Counted from the stretch's first letter, positions 36,367 through 49,504 are shown. The stretch is DNA of 64,000 nt from Scalesia atractyloides (GCA_947069175.1 CAMTDV010000015.1:24258249-24322248), one strand, 5' to 3'. Notes: generated by a model not told the origin, from the sequence alone. Numbers and translations: made by a program.

Positions 36367-37545
36367 TGGCTGTGTAAATAATCTGTTTCCAGCTATAAAT
36401 AGGGGTGTTTGGTTTAATTGCAATCCATGCCTTGGAAAAACCATTTCTCTCACACCTGGCACCACTCTACCACCATCATCAACCACATTCATCCATCATC
36501 TATCTTTAGAGTGTGTAGCAGTCTCAGGATACATGATTATTCGTAAGGGTTTTGTCAAACAAAGGCCAAGGTTGGCTAACCTCTTACATCACTTGGTGAA
36601 AACAAGTCTTCTATGAATTACTTTTAATTTTCAAGCGTTGGTTAACTTTTTAATTGGGTTTGTATCAGTGACTTTAATAACTAGTTTTTTATATTGAAAG
36701 TGAACTTTATTATATCATCTCTTCATATTTTGTTGATTCATTTATTCGTGTCTTTAAGGTCTATATAAAGCGTATTAACTGCCTGGAAGGGGGTTAGAAG
36801 GGTGATTTGAATAAAGTTCTTGTTTCGTTCAGTGTATAAATCCTGCGAGGATTTGATTTAAGCTTATTAGGACTTCCTTTGAGGTTGATAGCATCAAATT
36901 GGGGGAAGTAAGAATGGCTTGAATCCCTATAAATAAACTACTATAAAAACTTTAACCCGGCCTTGTGGGACTGTATCCCTGATGACTTGGACCAATATTG
37001 CCGAGAGTAGCGTTGCCTCCAAAAAAGGAACATGCCACACTTTGCATTAATAACTTGCTTAATTATCTTTCAATATTCCGGCCTTGCGGGACTGTATCCC
37101 TGCTGACTCGGACCAATACGGTTGAGGGTAGCGTTACTTCCAAAAGAGGAACATGCCACTATAACTAAGATAATCTCTTAAAAAAACCAAAGTGCGGATA
37201 TCATTAAAGGATACGTAAAATATAAGTCGGAACCAAGTGATTCTATCTTGTCTATATGTGTCTTTTATTACTTTAGTTTCTCTTTCTTTATTTAGTTTAT
37301 TAAACATCTTTTCTCAAAATTCGGTTAGATTAGACGTTAACGATATTTCAGTATTAAAAGCTCTTGTGTCCTTGGATGACCTCAGTATCTAACCATCATT
37401 ATACTACGCCAACGATGTGTGCACTTGCCCTCGCGTGTTGTAGAGAGTGGTAGTGTTATATCGTGTTTCATAAATTTAAAGCTTGATAAACGAATAAAAG
37501 TACTTAAAAATATATTAAAATTTATACTCACGCTCCACCACGTCA
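36367..37545 (+). mobile_element. Athila/Tat-like LTR with TATA box
   Basis: The last 180 bp, from CTCTTGTGTCCTTGGATGAC to CACGCTCCACCACGTCA, match the LTR end at 27343. CTATAAATAGGGG at about 36393 is a good LTR promoter, followed by a pyrimidine-rich CATTTCTCTCACACC. The start is taken as the point after the Gypsy terminus at 36366. It may be truncated there. Confidence 0.6.
36957..37198 (+). repeat. 121-bp tandem repeat in the Athila-like LTR
   Basis: CCGGCCTTG-GGGACTGTATCCCTG, then GACT-GGACCAATA, then GTAGCGTT and GGAACATGCCAC, occur at 36957 and again at 37078. Later parts of the units are less alike. Confidence 0.8.
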
Positions 37546-37574
37546 ACTATACCTTTTGTTAAAAAAGCTTTTGT

Positions 37575-38190
37575 TATTGTTTCTAGAGAAGAATCTCATA
37601 GGAATGCTAGCAAAGGTAATAAAAAGAGTCGGTCTATAGCATATGCTTCAAAATCAAACCAGCCTATAGATTTTAAAAGAACAAATAAAGTTTTAAATAT
37701 GAATTTAAAGTGTACACATTGTAACAAGATTGGTCGCTATTCAGTTGAGAAGTGTTTTGAAATCATTTGGGATCCTTCTTAGATGAAACCAAGAAGTAAC
37801 CAAGGAAATAAGGCAATTGTAAATAATAATAGTTCTTCTGATTCTTCTGATGCTTCGGATGTTCCTGTTAATTCTTTGACTAGTCAACAACTTGCTAGAT
37901 TGTTTAGTCTTTTAAATGGTAAGTTTAGTGATGTTCCTCAAAGCTGCAATGTATCTAGTAGTGAGATTACTTCTTTATGTGCTAATGTGTTTAGTAAACC
38001 TGGGTTTTATTTTTCAAATGCATTTAATAAAGGAGGGAAAATTGGTTGGATGATTGATTCAGAAGCAAATTAACACATGGTTAAGAATGAAAAGCGAGTT
38101 AACTGACTACATGTCAGCATTTAATATTCAAGTTAAATATCCTAATGGTACTGATGCTTTTGTAACTAAAATAAGAACTAAATAGTTTCC
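37575..38190 (+). pseudogene. Ty1/copia gag-protease fragment
   Basis: An open frame from about 37575 reads a basic linker, then a zinc knuckle, LKCTHCNKIGRYSVEKCFEI (canonical His replaced by Tyr). A stop at 37780-37782 stands where relatives have Trp. The frame then continues from MKPRSNQGNK (37783) to GWMIDSEAN at 38073, the copia protease motif WIIDSGA with a Gly-to-Glu change. After another stop it reads HMVKNEKRVN and fades out. There is no RT or LTR around it. Confidence 0.75.
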
Positions 38191-38210
38191 TACTGGCGAG
38201 AGCAAACTAT

Positions 38211-38286
38211 TAAATTCACTTCTTTCATCCAAGGTTTCTACACTCCATTAAATTCACTTCTTTCATCCAAGGTTTCTACACTCCAA
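38211..38286. repeat. 38-bp tandem duplication
   Basis: TAAATTCACTTCTTTCATCC and 18 more bases occur twice head to tail (38211-38248 and 38249-38286), exact or nearly so. Confidence 0.95.
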
Positions 38287-38299
38287 TGCAACTAGTCAT

Positions 38300-41200
38300 A
38301 AATGGTTTTGCGACAATAATATCATGTCATATATTTATATGTCCTTGAATTGGCTCTTTGTTATAATCTGTTTGTTTTAATTAAAATCACTTATTTCGGT
38401 AACTTATGGATTGGTGTATGTATATATGTACTCATGTAGTTTTTGTGGAGCTTTTGCACAATTCACTAGATGAAGTAATTTTCCTATGTTTATACACGTG
38501 TATGTATTATATTACTGTGATGTGCTGCTTATTGACCGTGCAAGTATCTATCTGTACCATTTTCAACTTTGTTATCAGAATTGTAATGGCACCACATATA
38601 TGAAAATTGATATGCTAACGAACAAGAAAGATAACAACAAAATGTTGCTGATTAAAGGTATGCGTGGCTCGATATTGTGGTACGCTCCCATGCTTCTCTG
38701 TCTATTTGCTACACGAGCTATCATGCTTAGTGATTTTAATTCCTTTCAAAATGGGATGATTCAAAAGGGAAGTGATTATACGCTTGTATTATGAGTATAA
38801 CTACCAACGTAGCCTACACACAAAAGTATGTCATAGCTATAAAAATGTTGATTTTCTCTTTTTCCCCTCCAACTTGGGAACATGAAAAACATCATTATCC
38901 CTTTTTCCTTTTTTTTTTCCAACTCGAGATCACGTAATATAAATTTGTTTTCTTAGCTATCACTATTTATTGTAGATAATGGTAGTGGTTTCAGGGAAGC
39001 CAACCAGGCCCGACATGTGTAAAGAGACCCCCTTGTGCTCTGAACCTATTTTTAGGCTTTAGGCAACACGTCCAACCCACCCATTTATCCAGCTCTGCCT
39101 TTTCTGATCTTAGTGTTGTTTCTTTATTTACCATAGTAATATTTTTCAAAAGGTGGAAACGTCTTCAAGACAAGCACCATGAGGATTGGGAAAACATTTG
39201 TGATCGATTTATATTATGAACCGAGTTTTATTTGAACATTAATGGTTACAGAAGTACCAATAGTATTTGATTTGATATTTCTTTGAAGTCTTGTATATAA
39301 CATTGGTCTATTGTCGTAAACATTTCTGTGGAGCACAGGCAATATCTACCAGCTAAAACTATTTTCCATATAGTTGAATCTTGAAATGCCATGTCAACAA
39401 ATTTTTGTAGGTTGCTATGTGATTTTGAAATGTGTTTGTCAATGTTTCTATAGCAAGTAACTTATCGTGGGTTTTTTTTTTAATTTATGGTGGTTTTTTA
39501 CTACAACAAAAAGCTTGATTATGAAAAAAGCGGGAAAGAATGGAATGGGATAAAACGATTATTAGCCAGGGGATAGAAATCTTGAGACCATGGTACAATG
39601 GTCTCCCTTTTTAAGCGAGCAGACAAACACCTCTTGGAACAAGCGACACTTCTTTTCTTAATTGTATTGCTTTTATATGATGATAATGGATTGTTAATTG
39701 CCATGAAGCATACAATCAAAATAAGAGGTGACAAAATTGGTTGAAGTTGGGTAACAGGGTGAAACATGTTATTTTTATGGTGCAGATTGAAATGGTTCGG
39801 GTTGCCCCGAAACGTTATGTCTAATTTTCTTGAAGTCTTTGTAAAAAATTACCATGTCAGACATAATTACAGAAAATCATTCTACTTTTATGATAAAATG
39901 ATTCATTTGCATTAAAAAGATACTTTGTGTGACTTTTGACACTCTCTTTTGGCCTGTTTTCGTCATTGAATAAATGAGCTAGGAGGTTTTTCTGCATTAG
40001 AAAACATTTTGTGACTTTTGACCTATTTGGTCCGTTTTTAGGTTAACTTTTGCTACTTTACCAACATTGATTTGTGATATTTGAATTTTGAATACCTGGT
40101 TTCATTATCTGAATCTGTATCCATAATATATCGGATATCTGAATATCCAAATATTTATTTTATATTCATTATTTTTTATGTATTCTAAACTAAATATTTT
40201 GGATATCTGAATATAAATTTTCGGATATTTCAGATATTTTTTTTGGATAATTTTCGTATATTTCGAATATCTGATATGGAATAAAAAATAAATTTACAAA
40301 TTTTGGAAATTTCAAATCTAATATTGGATAGTTCGAATTGGGATATCAGATAATTCTAATTCGGATCGGATTTTTGGATTCTGATGGTTTTGAACACCCA
40401 TAATTATTAGGATTTTATGTTTGTTTTATCTTATAGTTTAATTGGTTTTGACTTTTGGTTAGTTTCAGATGATTTAATTAATTAAATCTTAAGTGTTGGG
40501 AAGTATGGACTATAACTTTGTTTTTAGTTTTTTAATAAGTTTGAGTATATGTCAAAGAAGTTTGTTATTAATTTTGTATGCTTTTTCTAATTTCTTATTT
40601 GAATTTAGTATAGGAAAGTTAAAAAATAAAATGTCAAACAAGTTTGTTATTGATTATACGTTGTCTTAACCCCTTTTATAAACTAAAATACCTCAATCGA
40701 TTCAATGGTAACCCCTTTTATTAGAAAACAAAAATAACTTACACCAGAAACTGATCTTTACTGTGTTCTTGGTTGAAAAAGTTCCATAATTTTTGTTTTA
40801 TTTCTCGATCCCCTGTTTTTTGTTCTCATTTTCCCTCTACACCAACTGATTCCTTTTTCCAATTCACACAAAAATCAAAACTTTTAGGTATTTCACTTTT
40901 AACTCCACAACAATGCATGTTTTCTCCTTAATGTCAGTAAAGTTCATGTGGGTATCTTGATTCTTGTGTTCATCTCTCTCCTTGTCAACCTTATTCTCTC
41001 TAACAAAGCCTCACTTTCTCAACTTTTATCATATTTTAGTGTTCTTTTATGAAAGAAAAGTTGACCCATCAATGAAGTGAAGGTTTTAAAAAACTTGTTT
41101 TTCTTAGCAATCTTGTGAAATAGGTATTGGTTAAGGTGATTTGATCTTGTAATTTAGATTCGATTGTGTTAATCTTTAACTTCCCGCCATGGGGTAAGGG

Positions 41201-41318
41201 GTTATGTGGGGTACCATTTAGAGGGTGGGAACCCGCGGTTGCTGCCCTCCTTCGTCTTGTATAGAATTTTACCGGTTTTCTACCCCCCACAACTCATCTC
41301 GAGTTTGGTGTACCGTTA
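38300..41318. other. Gene-free AT-rich stretch
   Basis: No supported coding exon. At about 40090-40410 there is a GGATATCTGAATATCC/GGATTTTTGGATTC-rich repeat ending TTTTGAACACCC, perhaps one half of a MITE. The last 250 bp before 41318 are GC-richer and probably belong to the 5' part of the RT pseudogene. Confidence 0.4.
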
Positions 41319-41548
41319 GTGTGTTTTTTCTTTGGTGGCAGTTCACATATGCGCATGGCTCCTGCGAGAGGGGTTCAGAACGTTAAGTCAGTGGGTCCTG
41401 TGCAGGGCTCTGCTAGTGGTTTAAGGACCTGTCCTTTCAAAATTTTCCACGAATGTAAAGATGGCAAACCAGGGTCTGTGGGTTTTTTCCACCTGCTTGA
41501 ACACATGCAAAGCACCCACCTCAAGACAGAAAACCGAAGGCTATCTTT
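41319..41548 (+). pseudogene. RT-family pseudogene, N-terminal part
   Basis: The frame contains MRMAPARGVQNVKS, then TCPFKIFHECKDGKPGSVGF and FHLLEHMQSTHLKTENRR, an N-terminal Cys/His-bearing segment of a plant reverse-transcriptase-like family. It stops at the insertion point of the LARD (TCTTT at 41544-41548). Its continuation lies 20.2 kb away at 61751 and is in the same reading frame once one copy of TCTTT is removed. Confidence 0.75.
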
Positions 41549-42230
41549 TGTGACAACCGGTACTTTCCGGGTTATAATTACGCGGATAACAAACTTTAAG
41601 ACAATAATACTGAGCGTAATTAGACTTAATTAACATAATTAGGCCTTTGGAAAGCCTAGGAACGCCTATCTAACCTTACAGTGCGCGTATGGTGATTTCC
41701 GGGAAAAACTGTTGAACAATAAGCGACAACGAACTGACACCGGACAAAATACTGACAAGGCCGATAAATATAAATTCTACACGTATAAATTATGCTTAGG
41801 AACTTGGCTTCGCGAATCTGAGGTGCTTCGAATGGCACCAAACGCTTACATGGACAAAAAATGCGACTACAAGAATGCACCAACAACGAAACGGAGGCAA
41901 CAAACATATGTATCAACTTCAAAATGGAAATGTTTTTGACAAATTTAGCTCCGTAATCGAATTTTAATATTCGTAGACGAAAACGGATCGAAAAATGGAC
42001 AAGAAACGACTACCGTGTCAAATTTCGCGATATTAACGCAACCGACGATCGAACGCGTCAAACGTCAACTACCGACACTATTTTTCATGCTTTCGGTCCT
42101 AAAATAACATTTTGCGACATTACACGACATTCGGGTGCGAAAACAGGTCTCTTAGGAGCTTGTGGGCCGTTCAAAACACGAGAAGTGGACTTGTGAGCCT
42201 AGGGCCCAAGCCCACTAAGAAAACCCTAGA

Positions 42231-42238
42231 TATAAAAA
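42231..42238 (+). promoter_or_regulatory. TATA box of the LARD 5' LTR
   Basis: TATAAAAA preceded by CCTAGA and followed about 60 bp later by a CTCTCTCTCTC tract. The equivalent in the 3' LTR is at 47974-47980. Confidence 0.6.
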
Positions 42239-43029
42239 CCCCTAACCCTTATCTTCTTCATTTTTACCTCAGACAAACACACGCACACACCCTGCGCTCT
42301 CTCTCTCTCGCCCCTTTCCGGTGATCGGACTTCGGCCGACGAACCGGCGGACCGGCGGACCGGCGACGGCATCGCGGCGGCGCCGCCGTTATGGCGGCAG
42401 CGATGGCCGGCGGAAGTGGTGGTGGCTAACGAACCTCAGATTCGTTCGGGTTCACCTTTGTTCGGCTCAGGTTATAAGGAACAAGAAGGCGTGTCTTGGT
42501 TCGGGTCAACAGTCAACCGGGTCAGCTTCGGTATCATGTGTCGACTCGGTCAAACCGGGTCAACTCAGTCAACATAGTCAAACTCAGTCAAAGGCAGGTC
42601 AAACCAGTCAACGCGACTCGGTAAATAATTATTTACGACGCGAAAAATTATATTACATTAGTTGTAAATATCGTATGATCTTGAAACCGAGCTCGACCCG
42701 AACCGCTAACAACTTTATATCGTCAGTTTTAAAGAAAATAATTATATAGATTATTTCGTAGCTCGACCCATTTTATACGAAGATTGTCCGTGTATGATTT
42801 AACATACGTATTTCAAACTTGACACGTTGGCGTTATTATTATTTGAACATTGATCATATAGTATATTGTGTTGCGTGGTAATGGCGTGTTTGAAAATATT
42901 GTGTTTTGACAAAATAACGACAACTTGAATTGTCGGGTTATTCCAAAAACAGATGAAACTCTGTCTGTTTTTTTAAAACCCGGTAATACGAAACGTAATT
43001 ATATTTGAAAAACAACACCTATCGGATTC

Positions 43030-43440
43030 AAGTATTTCTTATCAAATAAATATAGATGTATATTTATTTTTACGACGTTTATAACACATGACCCGGATCT
43101 GTAACATTACAACACATACGTGATACTAATTAACATAACTCGGAACTTGTATCAAATAAATATATTTATTTCAAAAACACCAAAAATTTGAATAACTTCG
43201 ATACCCTTATAAATAAATATAACGTTTATACTTATTTCAAATGTCGATAACTTCGCACACTTTTATAAAATATAAATGTAAAGGTTTATATTTATTTCAA
43301 AACATCAACGCTTCGGAATTCACACTTAAACGTTTAGTAGTCGAAAATCATATAAATAAATATAATTGTTTATATTTATTTCAATCATTTAGAATCCGAA
43401 TATTCTTATAGAATGAATATAGTTTTAATATTCGTCTCAA
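43030..43440 (+). repeat. Array of AT-rich hairpin units, 5' LTR
   Basis: About six units have the form AAATAAATATA, short loop, TATATTTATTTCAAA (near 43043, 43156, 43208, 43265, 43350, 43405), spaced roughly 50-115 bp apart. Spacer words such as TAACTTCG recur. Each unit can fold on itself. The 3' LTR repeats the array at 59735-60140. Confidence 0.75.
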
Positions 43441-43455
43441 ATGACAAGTTCTCGA

Positions 43456-43484
<29 letters not shown>
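43456..43484. repeat. (TA)n microsatellite, 5' LTR copy
   Basis: About 28 bp of TA. The allelic position in the 3' LTR (60159-60220) has about 62 bp. Confidence 0.95.
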
Positions 43485-43487
<3 letters not shown>

Positions 43488-45020
43488 CATATATCCATTT
43501 GTTTCCATCATATAAAAACTACAACGGTACATTACCGAATCGTATACGATGTTTCGAATACGTACCATATTCCAACTACGCCTTCTATTCGTGACGACTA
43601 ACACACCTCGTATAAGTATATTTATATTCATATATGAATATATATTCCAGATCACTTGGAAATTAATTCGTTTGGAAATTAATTCATTTCTAAGATTTAG
43701 TAAGGGACTAAAACAACCATTGATTGGTTACTACAAGTCAAAACGATAACACTTCCTTAGAATCGTTGTCAACGATTCGGTAGAGCTCGGACACGTAGTT
43801 TAACTACGTCATCTTATTAGAAACTTATAAGTATTCCTTGGTAGGAATGTCATAGGTTGCACGCTAGCAAGCTCACGTTCTTGGAACAACATTACGGAAT
43901 CACATTAAGCTAGCTTTGCACAAGGATATCAAGGCGAGTTCATAACCCCCTCTTTTTACCGTTTTACATTTTATAAATGTTTTCGGGGGTGGAAAGACAT
44001 GCAAGTTTTTGCGAAAGCATACTATGTTCCGATAAACGAAATCATATATATTTCTAAACCATGATTACAAACGAATTACCAGATAACACTAATGGTTTAC
44101 GAAAAGTCTATGACAAACATGCCAATTTTTATAAAGAACATACGCGTTTTCGAAACATACACGGGTTTATAACTAGGGGCGCGGCCCCAACTCTTTTGAT
44201 GACAAGATAACATGGGCTCGGCCCAATGACATAGATTATGACAAACGTATGTTAGCTACGGTTTTAGATGATGACATGATCGGTGTGCGTAAGTAGGATT
44301 ATGACATTTGGTAACCATTAATCACTTAGTGACCAAGGTGCAAAAGGTGTAGATCTATTGAGCTTGAGACACGCTCCACTCTGAATAAAACAAGTCCTTT
44401 CAGAGTGCTTTTGTGAGCCTAATTGATGACAAAGTTGTCTCGGTTTGGTTATATACTTACTTAGGCCACATTATGTCAGGGGGCTCACTACCCACTGACG
44501 GATCCTTAAACCCATGATTGATGACAATAACATACACGATTTCTATATGATGGATTTCATACTATGACTTTTACATTGGTTTACAAGTATAACAGGAACA
44601 TTTTATTACCGGTTTACAAATATACTAGTTGCATGTATCGGTTTACAAACATGACAGAGAACATTTCAATACCAATTTACAGATATGACATTTCAAACAC
44701 TTGAGATACTATGATCTCACAAACCGGTTTTTAAACGCGTAAATTTCAAAGGCATGATTTTCAAATGTTTTTAAGATCATTTGATACAAAATACACAAAC
44801 TATGAACTCGCTCAACTTTATGTTGATTTTTCGCATGTTTCTTTCTCAGGTATTATTTTCAAACTATGGCACGGTTGGATTAGGAGAACCCATGGGGACT
44901 CGAGTACTAGCGGCGTTCATTTCCTAAAAGTCTTAGCTAATATATACTTCTGCTGTGCAATGAAGATACCAGTCGATCACGCCCGGCTCTGATGTAATCG
45001 ATTTATCAGGGTGTGACAGA

Positions 45021-45034
45021 TTGGTATAAGAGCT
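45021..45034 (+). promoter_or_regulatory. Primer binding site of the LARD element
   Basis: TTGGTATAAGAGCT follows the LTR after 2 bp and is one base away from the tRNA-iMet site TTGGTATCAGAGC. Confidence 0.75.
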
Positions 45035-47277
45035 ATAGGTTTCAGCGAATTAGGTTTCGGTAGAGATACCTAGGCTTTAACCTCACTTTCCTTCGGGAGT
45101 TAGCTTCTTAAGACTTGAACACATATAGAACGCCTAGAAACACATACATGGGTTCCAACCGTGGCCGAAAACAATGAGTCAACATATCGATTTTCTAAAC
45201 ATCTATTAGTGTTGTGTTTTATACACGTTACACGAAACGAAAACATACAATACGCGAAACTTGAAAGTTTTGGAAACACACACTTGAGACCTTTGGTTAG
45301 TTTATGATAAATCCATTAAAGGTCATTTCATAGGAGCTGCGACTATTAACTCGAGCAACGATTTTATCTATGTCATTGGTGTTATTCTACTAACCCGAGC
45401 AGGTAAACTACGAAAAACAGCATGCCGAGGCGCACGAATACATGAAACTTAGCGCATACATCACGGATATAGAAACACGAAACGTACGAAATACGAGGCA
45501 AGGCCTTTGGGAAAACATGAATGAACGATTACAACAGCGATACAAATTCCCAGCGGAATGACTGTCGGTCAGAATACAACTATTATCACGTAGCCCTGCA
45601 AGCGGTGTGAAACGCGCCAAGGTACGTCAAAACGAGGACTTTACAAACTAATGGAAATCGCGATTGTTAGCATCGCAACAAGAACTACAAGTCCTCACAT
45701 CTCCCCACTCCCTACTGGTGATTTATGCCAAGATTGACATCTCGTGGTGATGTCACAAAACACCAGGTCATTGCACGAAATTCGAGGTAAGTCTTAAATT
45801 TTTTGTTGAATATTCGGACTCTTGCATATAGTGAGTAGATTCTTGAATCTCTACTCTTTCTAATGGTCATCTCATCACGAAAATCTCATCCCTGATCAGT
45901 GAACACCCAATTACAGTTTCTCGATAAATTCATACGTTACGCATGCGTTGTTTATTTGGCATGTGGTTAACTTGATTCGTGGAACCCATCGAGGACTCCA
46001 CATCGAATGGGTTGTTCTATAAATATTTCAATTATTGTTTTCGCGATACCGATTTTTGCATTGTAACTTTAATAACCTACATTATTGCAAAAGTTAACTC
46101 ATTGATATTGAGTCAACAAAGTTCTTCGAATCACTTTTCTTGACAAGCTACATACATGGTTTTGTATGGCCGTGTTAAAATTTCCTTGGTAATACATATA
46201 TCGTTGTTGGTCGATAACTAGAGCAAGTTTAGTTGGCTAAACTTGCTCATTATACATATTCAATTCAAGGATTCCATATGATGGATTGAGGCCATCATAT
46301 TCGAAGTAACATCAACAAGCATTTCGTTCATTTCGAACCATAGCAAACTTGTTTGAATCTTAAATTCCACTAAATTGTTTGCTGTTTACGACACCTTGTG
46401 GTGGCGTTTCCAATAAATTGAAGCTTGTGCTTATTTCGTCTACACACCTCACATACGGATTTAATTATTTATTATTTATTTATTATTAAATCCACTTTGT
46501 TGATTCGTTATCTTGGAATATTCTTAATACAATCGTGTATTAGGAAAATGGTACACAATTTCATTGCTTATTTCAGTGTACCTCTAACGGTTATTTCAAT
46601 GCCACTTGCAATACTCGATGACGTTCATTTATTATTTATTTTTGTCATCGACCCGAATTTCTACGAAATTCATTTGGAATAAATCTTTGAATTCACTTCG
46701 TTGAACCTTTTATCTTGTTGCAAACACGGTGAACTTGTTCGATCACCGCTGTTTTTAAATTATTTCAATCTCAACAACGTCTTGCGGCGTTGGCATAAAC
46801 TTGTAGCTTGGGCTAATATTGATCAACCGTTTCATGCGAAACTACGTGAACTTTTTGTTTAACTTATCATTCTTTCATAACCCTATTCTATTTGAGCTTG
46901 TTGATTCCGAGATACAATTTTTACAACAACTAACGCAAGGTACTATTGGTAGTACATTTCTTGCTTCTAGAATTCATTTGCATATTATGAACGTTCATTT
47001 AAAATCTCATTGGTTGAATTTCTGTTTGTCGGACTCTATTAAACTTAGTCACGCTGGTGACTGTATCATAACATCTCATTCGCTTGGCATCAATTCAGAA
47101 AACAAATTCAATTGAATCGTTGGATTCTTATTGTTGTAGTAAGGCATTGTATTCTTATAAATCGGACAAGTCTTGATTCGTTCTTGTGGTCAATTACCTC
47201 GACATTACTCATACCTACATGTGCATGACAAAACTTTAAGAAGATAACAAAGTCTAAATTTCGAGGATGAAATTTCT
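45035..47277 (+). other. Non-coding interior of the LARD element
   Basis: 2.2 kb without an open frame that resembles gag, protease, RT, RNase H or integrase. Only short frames with ordinary AT-rich composition are present. Confidence 0.7.
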
Positions 47278-47292
47278 ATAACAGGTGGAGAA
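47278..47292 (+). promoter_or_regulatory. Polypurine tract of the LARD element
   Basis: ATAACAGGTGGAGAA directly precedes the 3' LTR start TGTGACAACC. Confidence 0.6.
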
Positions 47293-48505
47293 TGTGACAA
47301 CCGGTACTTTTCGGGTTATAATTATGCGGATAACAAACTTTAAGACAATAATACTGAGCGTAATTAGACTTAATTAACATAATTAGGCCTTTGGAAAGCC
47401 TAGGAACGCCTATCTAACCTTACAGTGCGCGTATGGTGATTTCCGGGAAAAACTGTTGAACAATAAGCGACAACGAACTGACACCGGATAAAATAATGAC
47501 AAGGCCGATAAATATAAATTCTACACATATAAATTATGCTTAGGAACTTGGCTTCGCGAATCTGAGGTGCTTCGAATGGCACCAAACGCTTACGTGGACA
47601 AAAAAATGCGACTACAAGAATGCACCAACAACGAAACGGAGGCAACGGACATATGTGTCGACTTCAAAACGGAAATGTTATGACAAATTTAGCTCCATAA
47701 TCAAATTTTAATATTCGTAGACAAAACGGATCGAAAAATGGACAAGAAACGACAACCGTGTCAAATTTCATGATATTAACGCAACCGACGATCGAACGCG
47801 TCAAACGTCAACTACCGACACTATTTTTCATGCTTTCGGTCCTAAAATAACATTTTGCAACATTACACGACATTCGGGTGCGAAAACAGGTATCGTAGGA
47901 GCTTGTGGGCCGTTCAAAACACGAGAAGTGGACTTGTGGGCCTAGGGCCCAAGCCCACTAAGAAAACCCTAGATATAAAAGCCCCTAACCCTTATCTTCT
48001 TCATTTTTACCTCAGACAAACACACGCACACACCCTGCGCTCTCTCTCTCGCCCCTTTCCGGTGATCGGACTTCGGCCGGCGAACCGGCGGAGCACTGAC
48101 GGACCGGCGACGACATCGCGGCGGCGATGCCGCTATGGCGGCGGCGATGGAGGTTTTTCACCGCGGAAGCACGGCGTACCCCCTCCCCCAAAAAAAAATT
48201 GGACCTCCCGAACACGATTTCGGTAAAAGTTTTTCCGTTTGAAGCATGGAAGCGGTAGTTTGAAGTCCGACAGCCATGATTTTGTTTCCGGTAAGTTCTA
48301 GTCCATTCCTTCCTTCAGACCTTGTTAGATCTAGGTTCTCTGACCAGTTGGTATTCGTTTTCAGGTGTGGTTGTGGCCTAGTGAAGGTGGGTTCGGGTTA
48401 GGTGACTCCAGCGACGATGACAGTTGGGGTGGCTATAGTGGTCGGGTTTGTGTGGTAGCGGTGGTGATGGTGGTGGTTCTGAGTTCCGGCCGGCGGAAGG
48501 GTGGT
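47293..48505 (+). repeat. 3' LTR of the LARD element, first part
   Basis: It matches 41549-42410 and additionally contains 48151-48489, absent from the 5' LTR. It is cut at 48505 by the Gypsy insertion, with GTGGT as the left target copy. Confidence 0.85.
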
Positions 48506-49504
48506 TGTCACACCCCGACCCGCATCAGAATAAAAGTCGGGGCATAATTGGGTTATCACCAAAGCTCATGATGTTTACTAAGATGTTTCATATTTATTAA
48601 ATTAAAATTACAACTTAAATATCCAAAACAAAATTCATACAATTACAAGAAAATGAAACTACATAATTTTTCCAAGGCATAAATATGTTTATTCTTCTAG
48701 GCCTTCCTAAGTGTTTCCTGTCTCAGCTGGATCACCTGTATCATGTGTAAAACGGGGAATATTTTGGGTCAACAAAAGTTGGCGAGTGAACCTTGATAAA
48801 ACATTTTTACTAATTTCTTGTTTTATTTAATAAAGAAAATTCGTGCAATAATCACATGTGAGCAAACATATATAGATAAACAATCACAAACTACTTTGGA
48901 TGAGTATATGACATGAATGATGATGTATGTGAGATCAAGGCTCAATCAAACGGAGCCGATCTAATGAGGCTCCTGATGCTCAACCCGTATCCCACGGGGA
49001 ACTGATGGGCCTAATGAAATGCGTGCACTGAAAATGATAAATCCAATCTAAATATAATTCACACAACTATTGATACACATTTGATATACATTTGGTCACG
49101 GATATGATGTATGTACAAGTGTTTAAATAAATAAAAGAATTATACGACACATGATACACCCCAAAACATGATTAAAACGGGGAATTGGTAGAGATTCACT
49201 CACAGTGGATGCGTTTCTTGATGACGATGAATGCGCACGAATATTTTGACTCAACCGACGAGGGAAAACTAACCTAAAATAATAACGAAATGATTCGGTA
49301 AATAAATAAATTTTATTTGAGATTAATATTTTTAATTAGTGCTCTTAATGGGTTTGTTAGATTTATTTTTGTGAGTTTAAGGAAATTTTCTAACTTTAAG
49401 AATCTTATTTTTAAGTATTTTTAAATGATTTTTCAATTAAATAAATAAATAAAAAGAAATAAAAAAGTTGACTTTTTGACCGTTGACCGTTGACCGGGTC
49501 TGAC

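Larger units (their letters stand above)
41549..45018 (+). repeat. 5' LTR of the LARD element
   Basis: 3470 bp. TATAAAAA at 42231-42238 precedes a CT-rich start region. Compared with the 3' copy it lacks a block corresponding to 48151-48489. A hairpin array occupies 43030-43440, then a (TA)n tract. The end is GGGTGTGACA followed by the primer site. Confidence 0.85.

Noticed and set aside
40090..40420. A complete MITE
   Set aside because: Only one plausible terminus (TTTTGAACACCC) is present; no inverted partner or target duplication was found.
42321..42749. A 142-aa open frame in the LARD LTR
   Set aside because: It is Arg/Gly-rich because of a GC-rich leader, has no conserved motif, and is broken by the Gypsy insertion in the other LTR.
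45408..45620. A coding frame in the LARD interior
   Set aside because: A 70-aa frame with no similarity to retroelement proteins that I can see; expected by chance.
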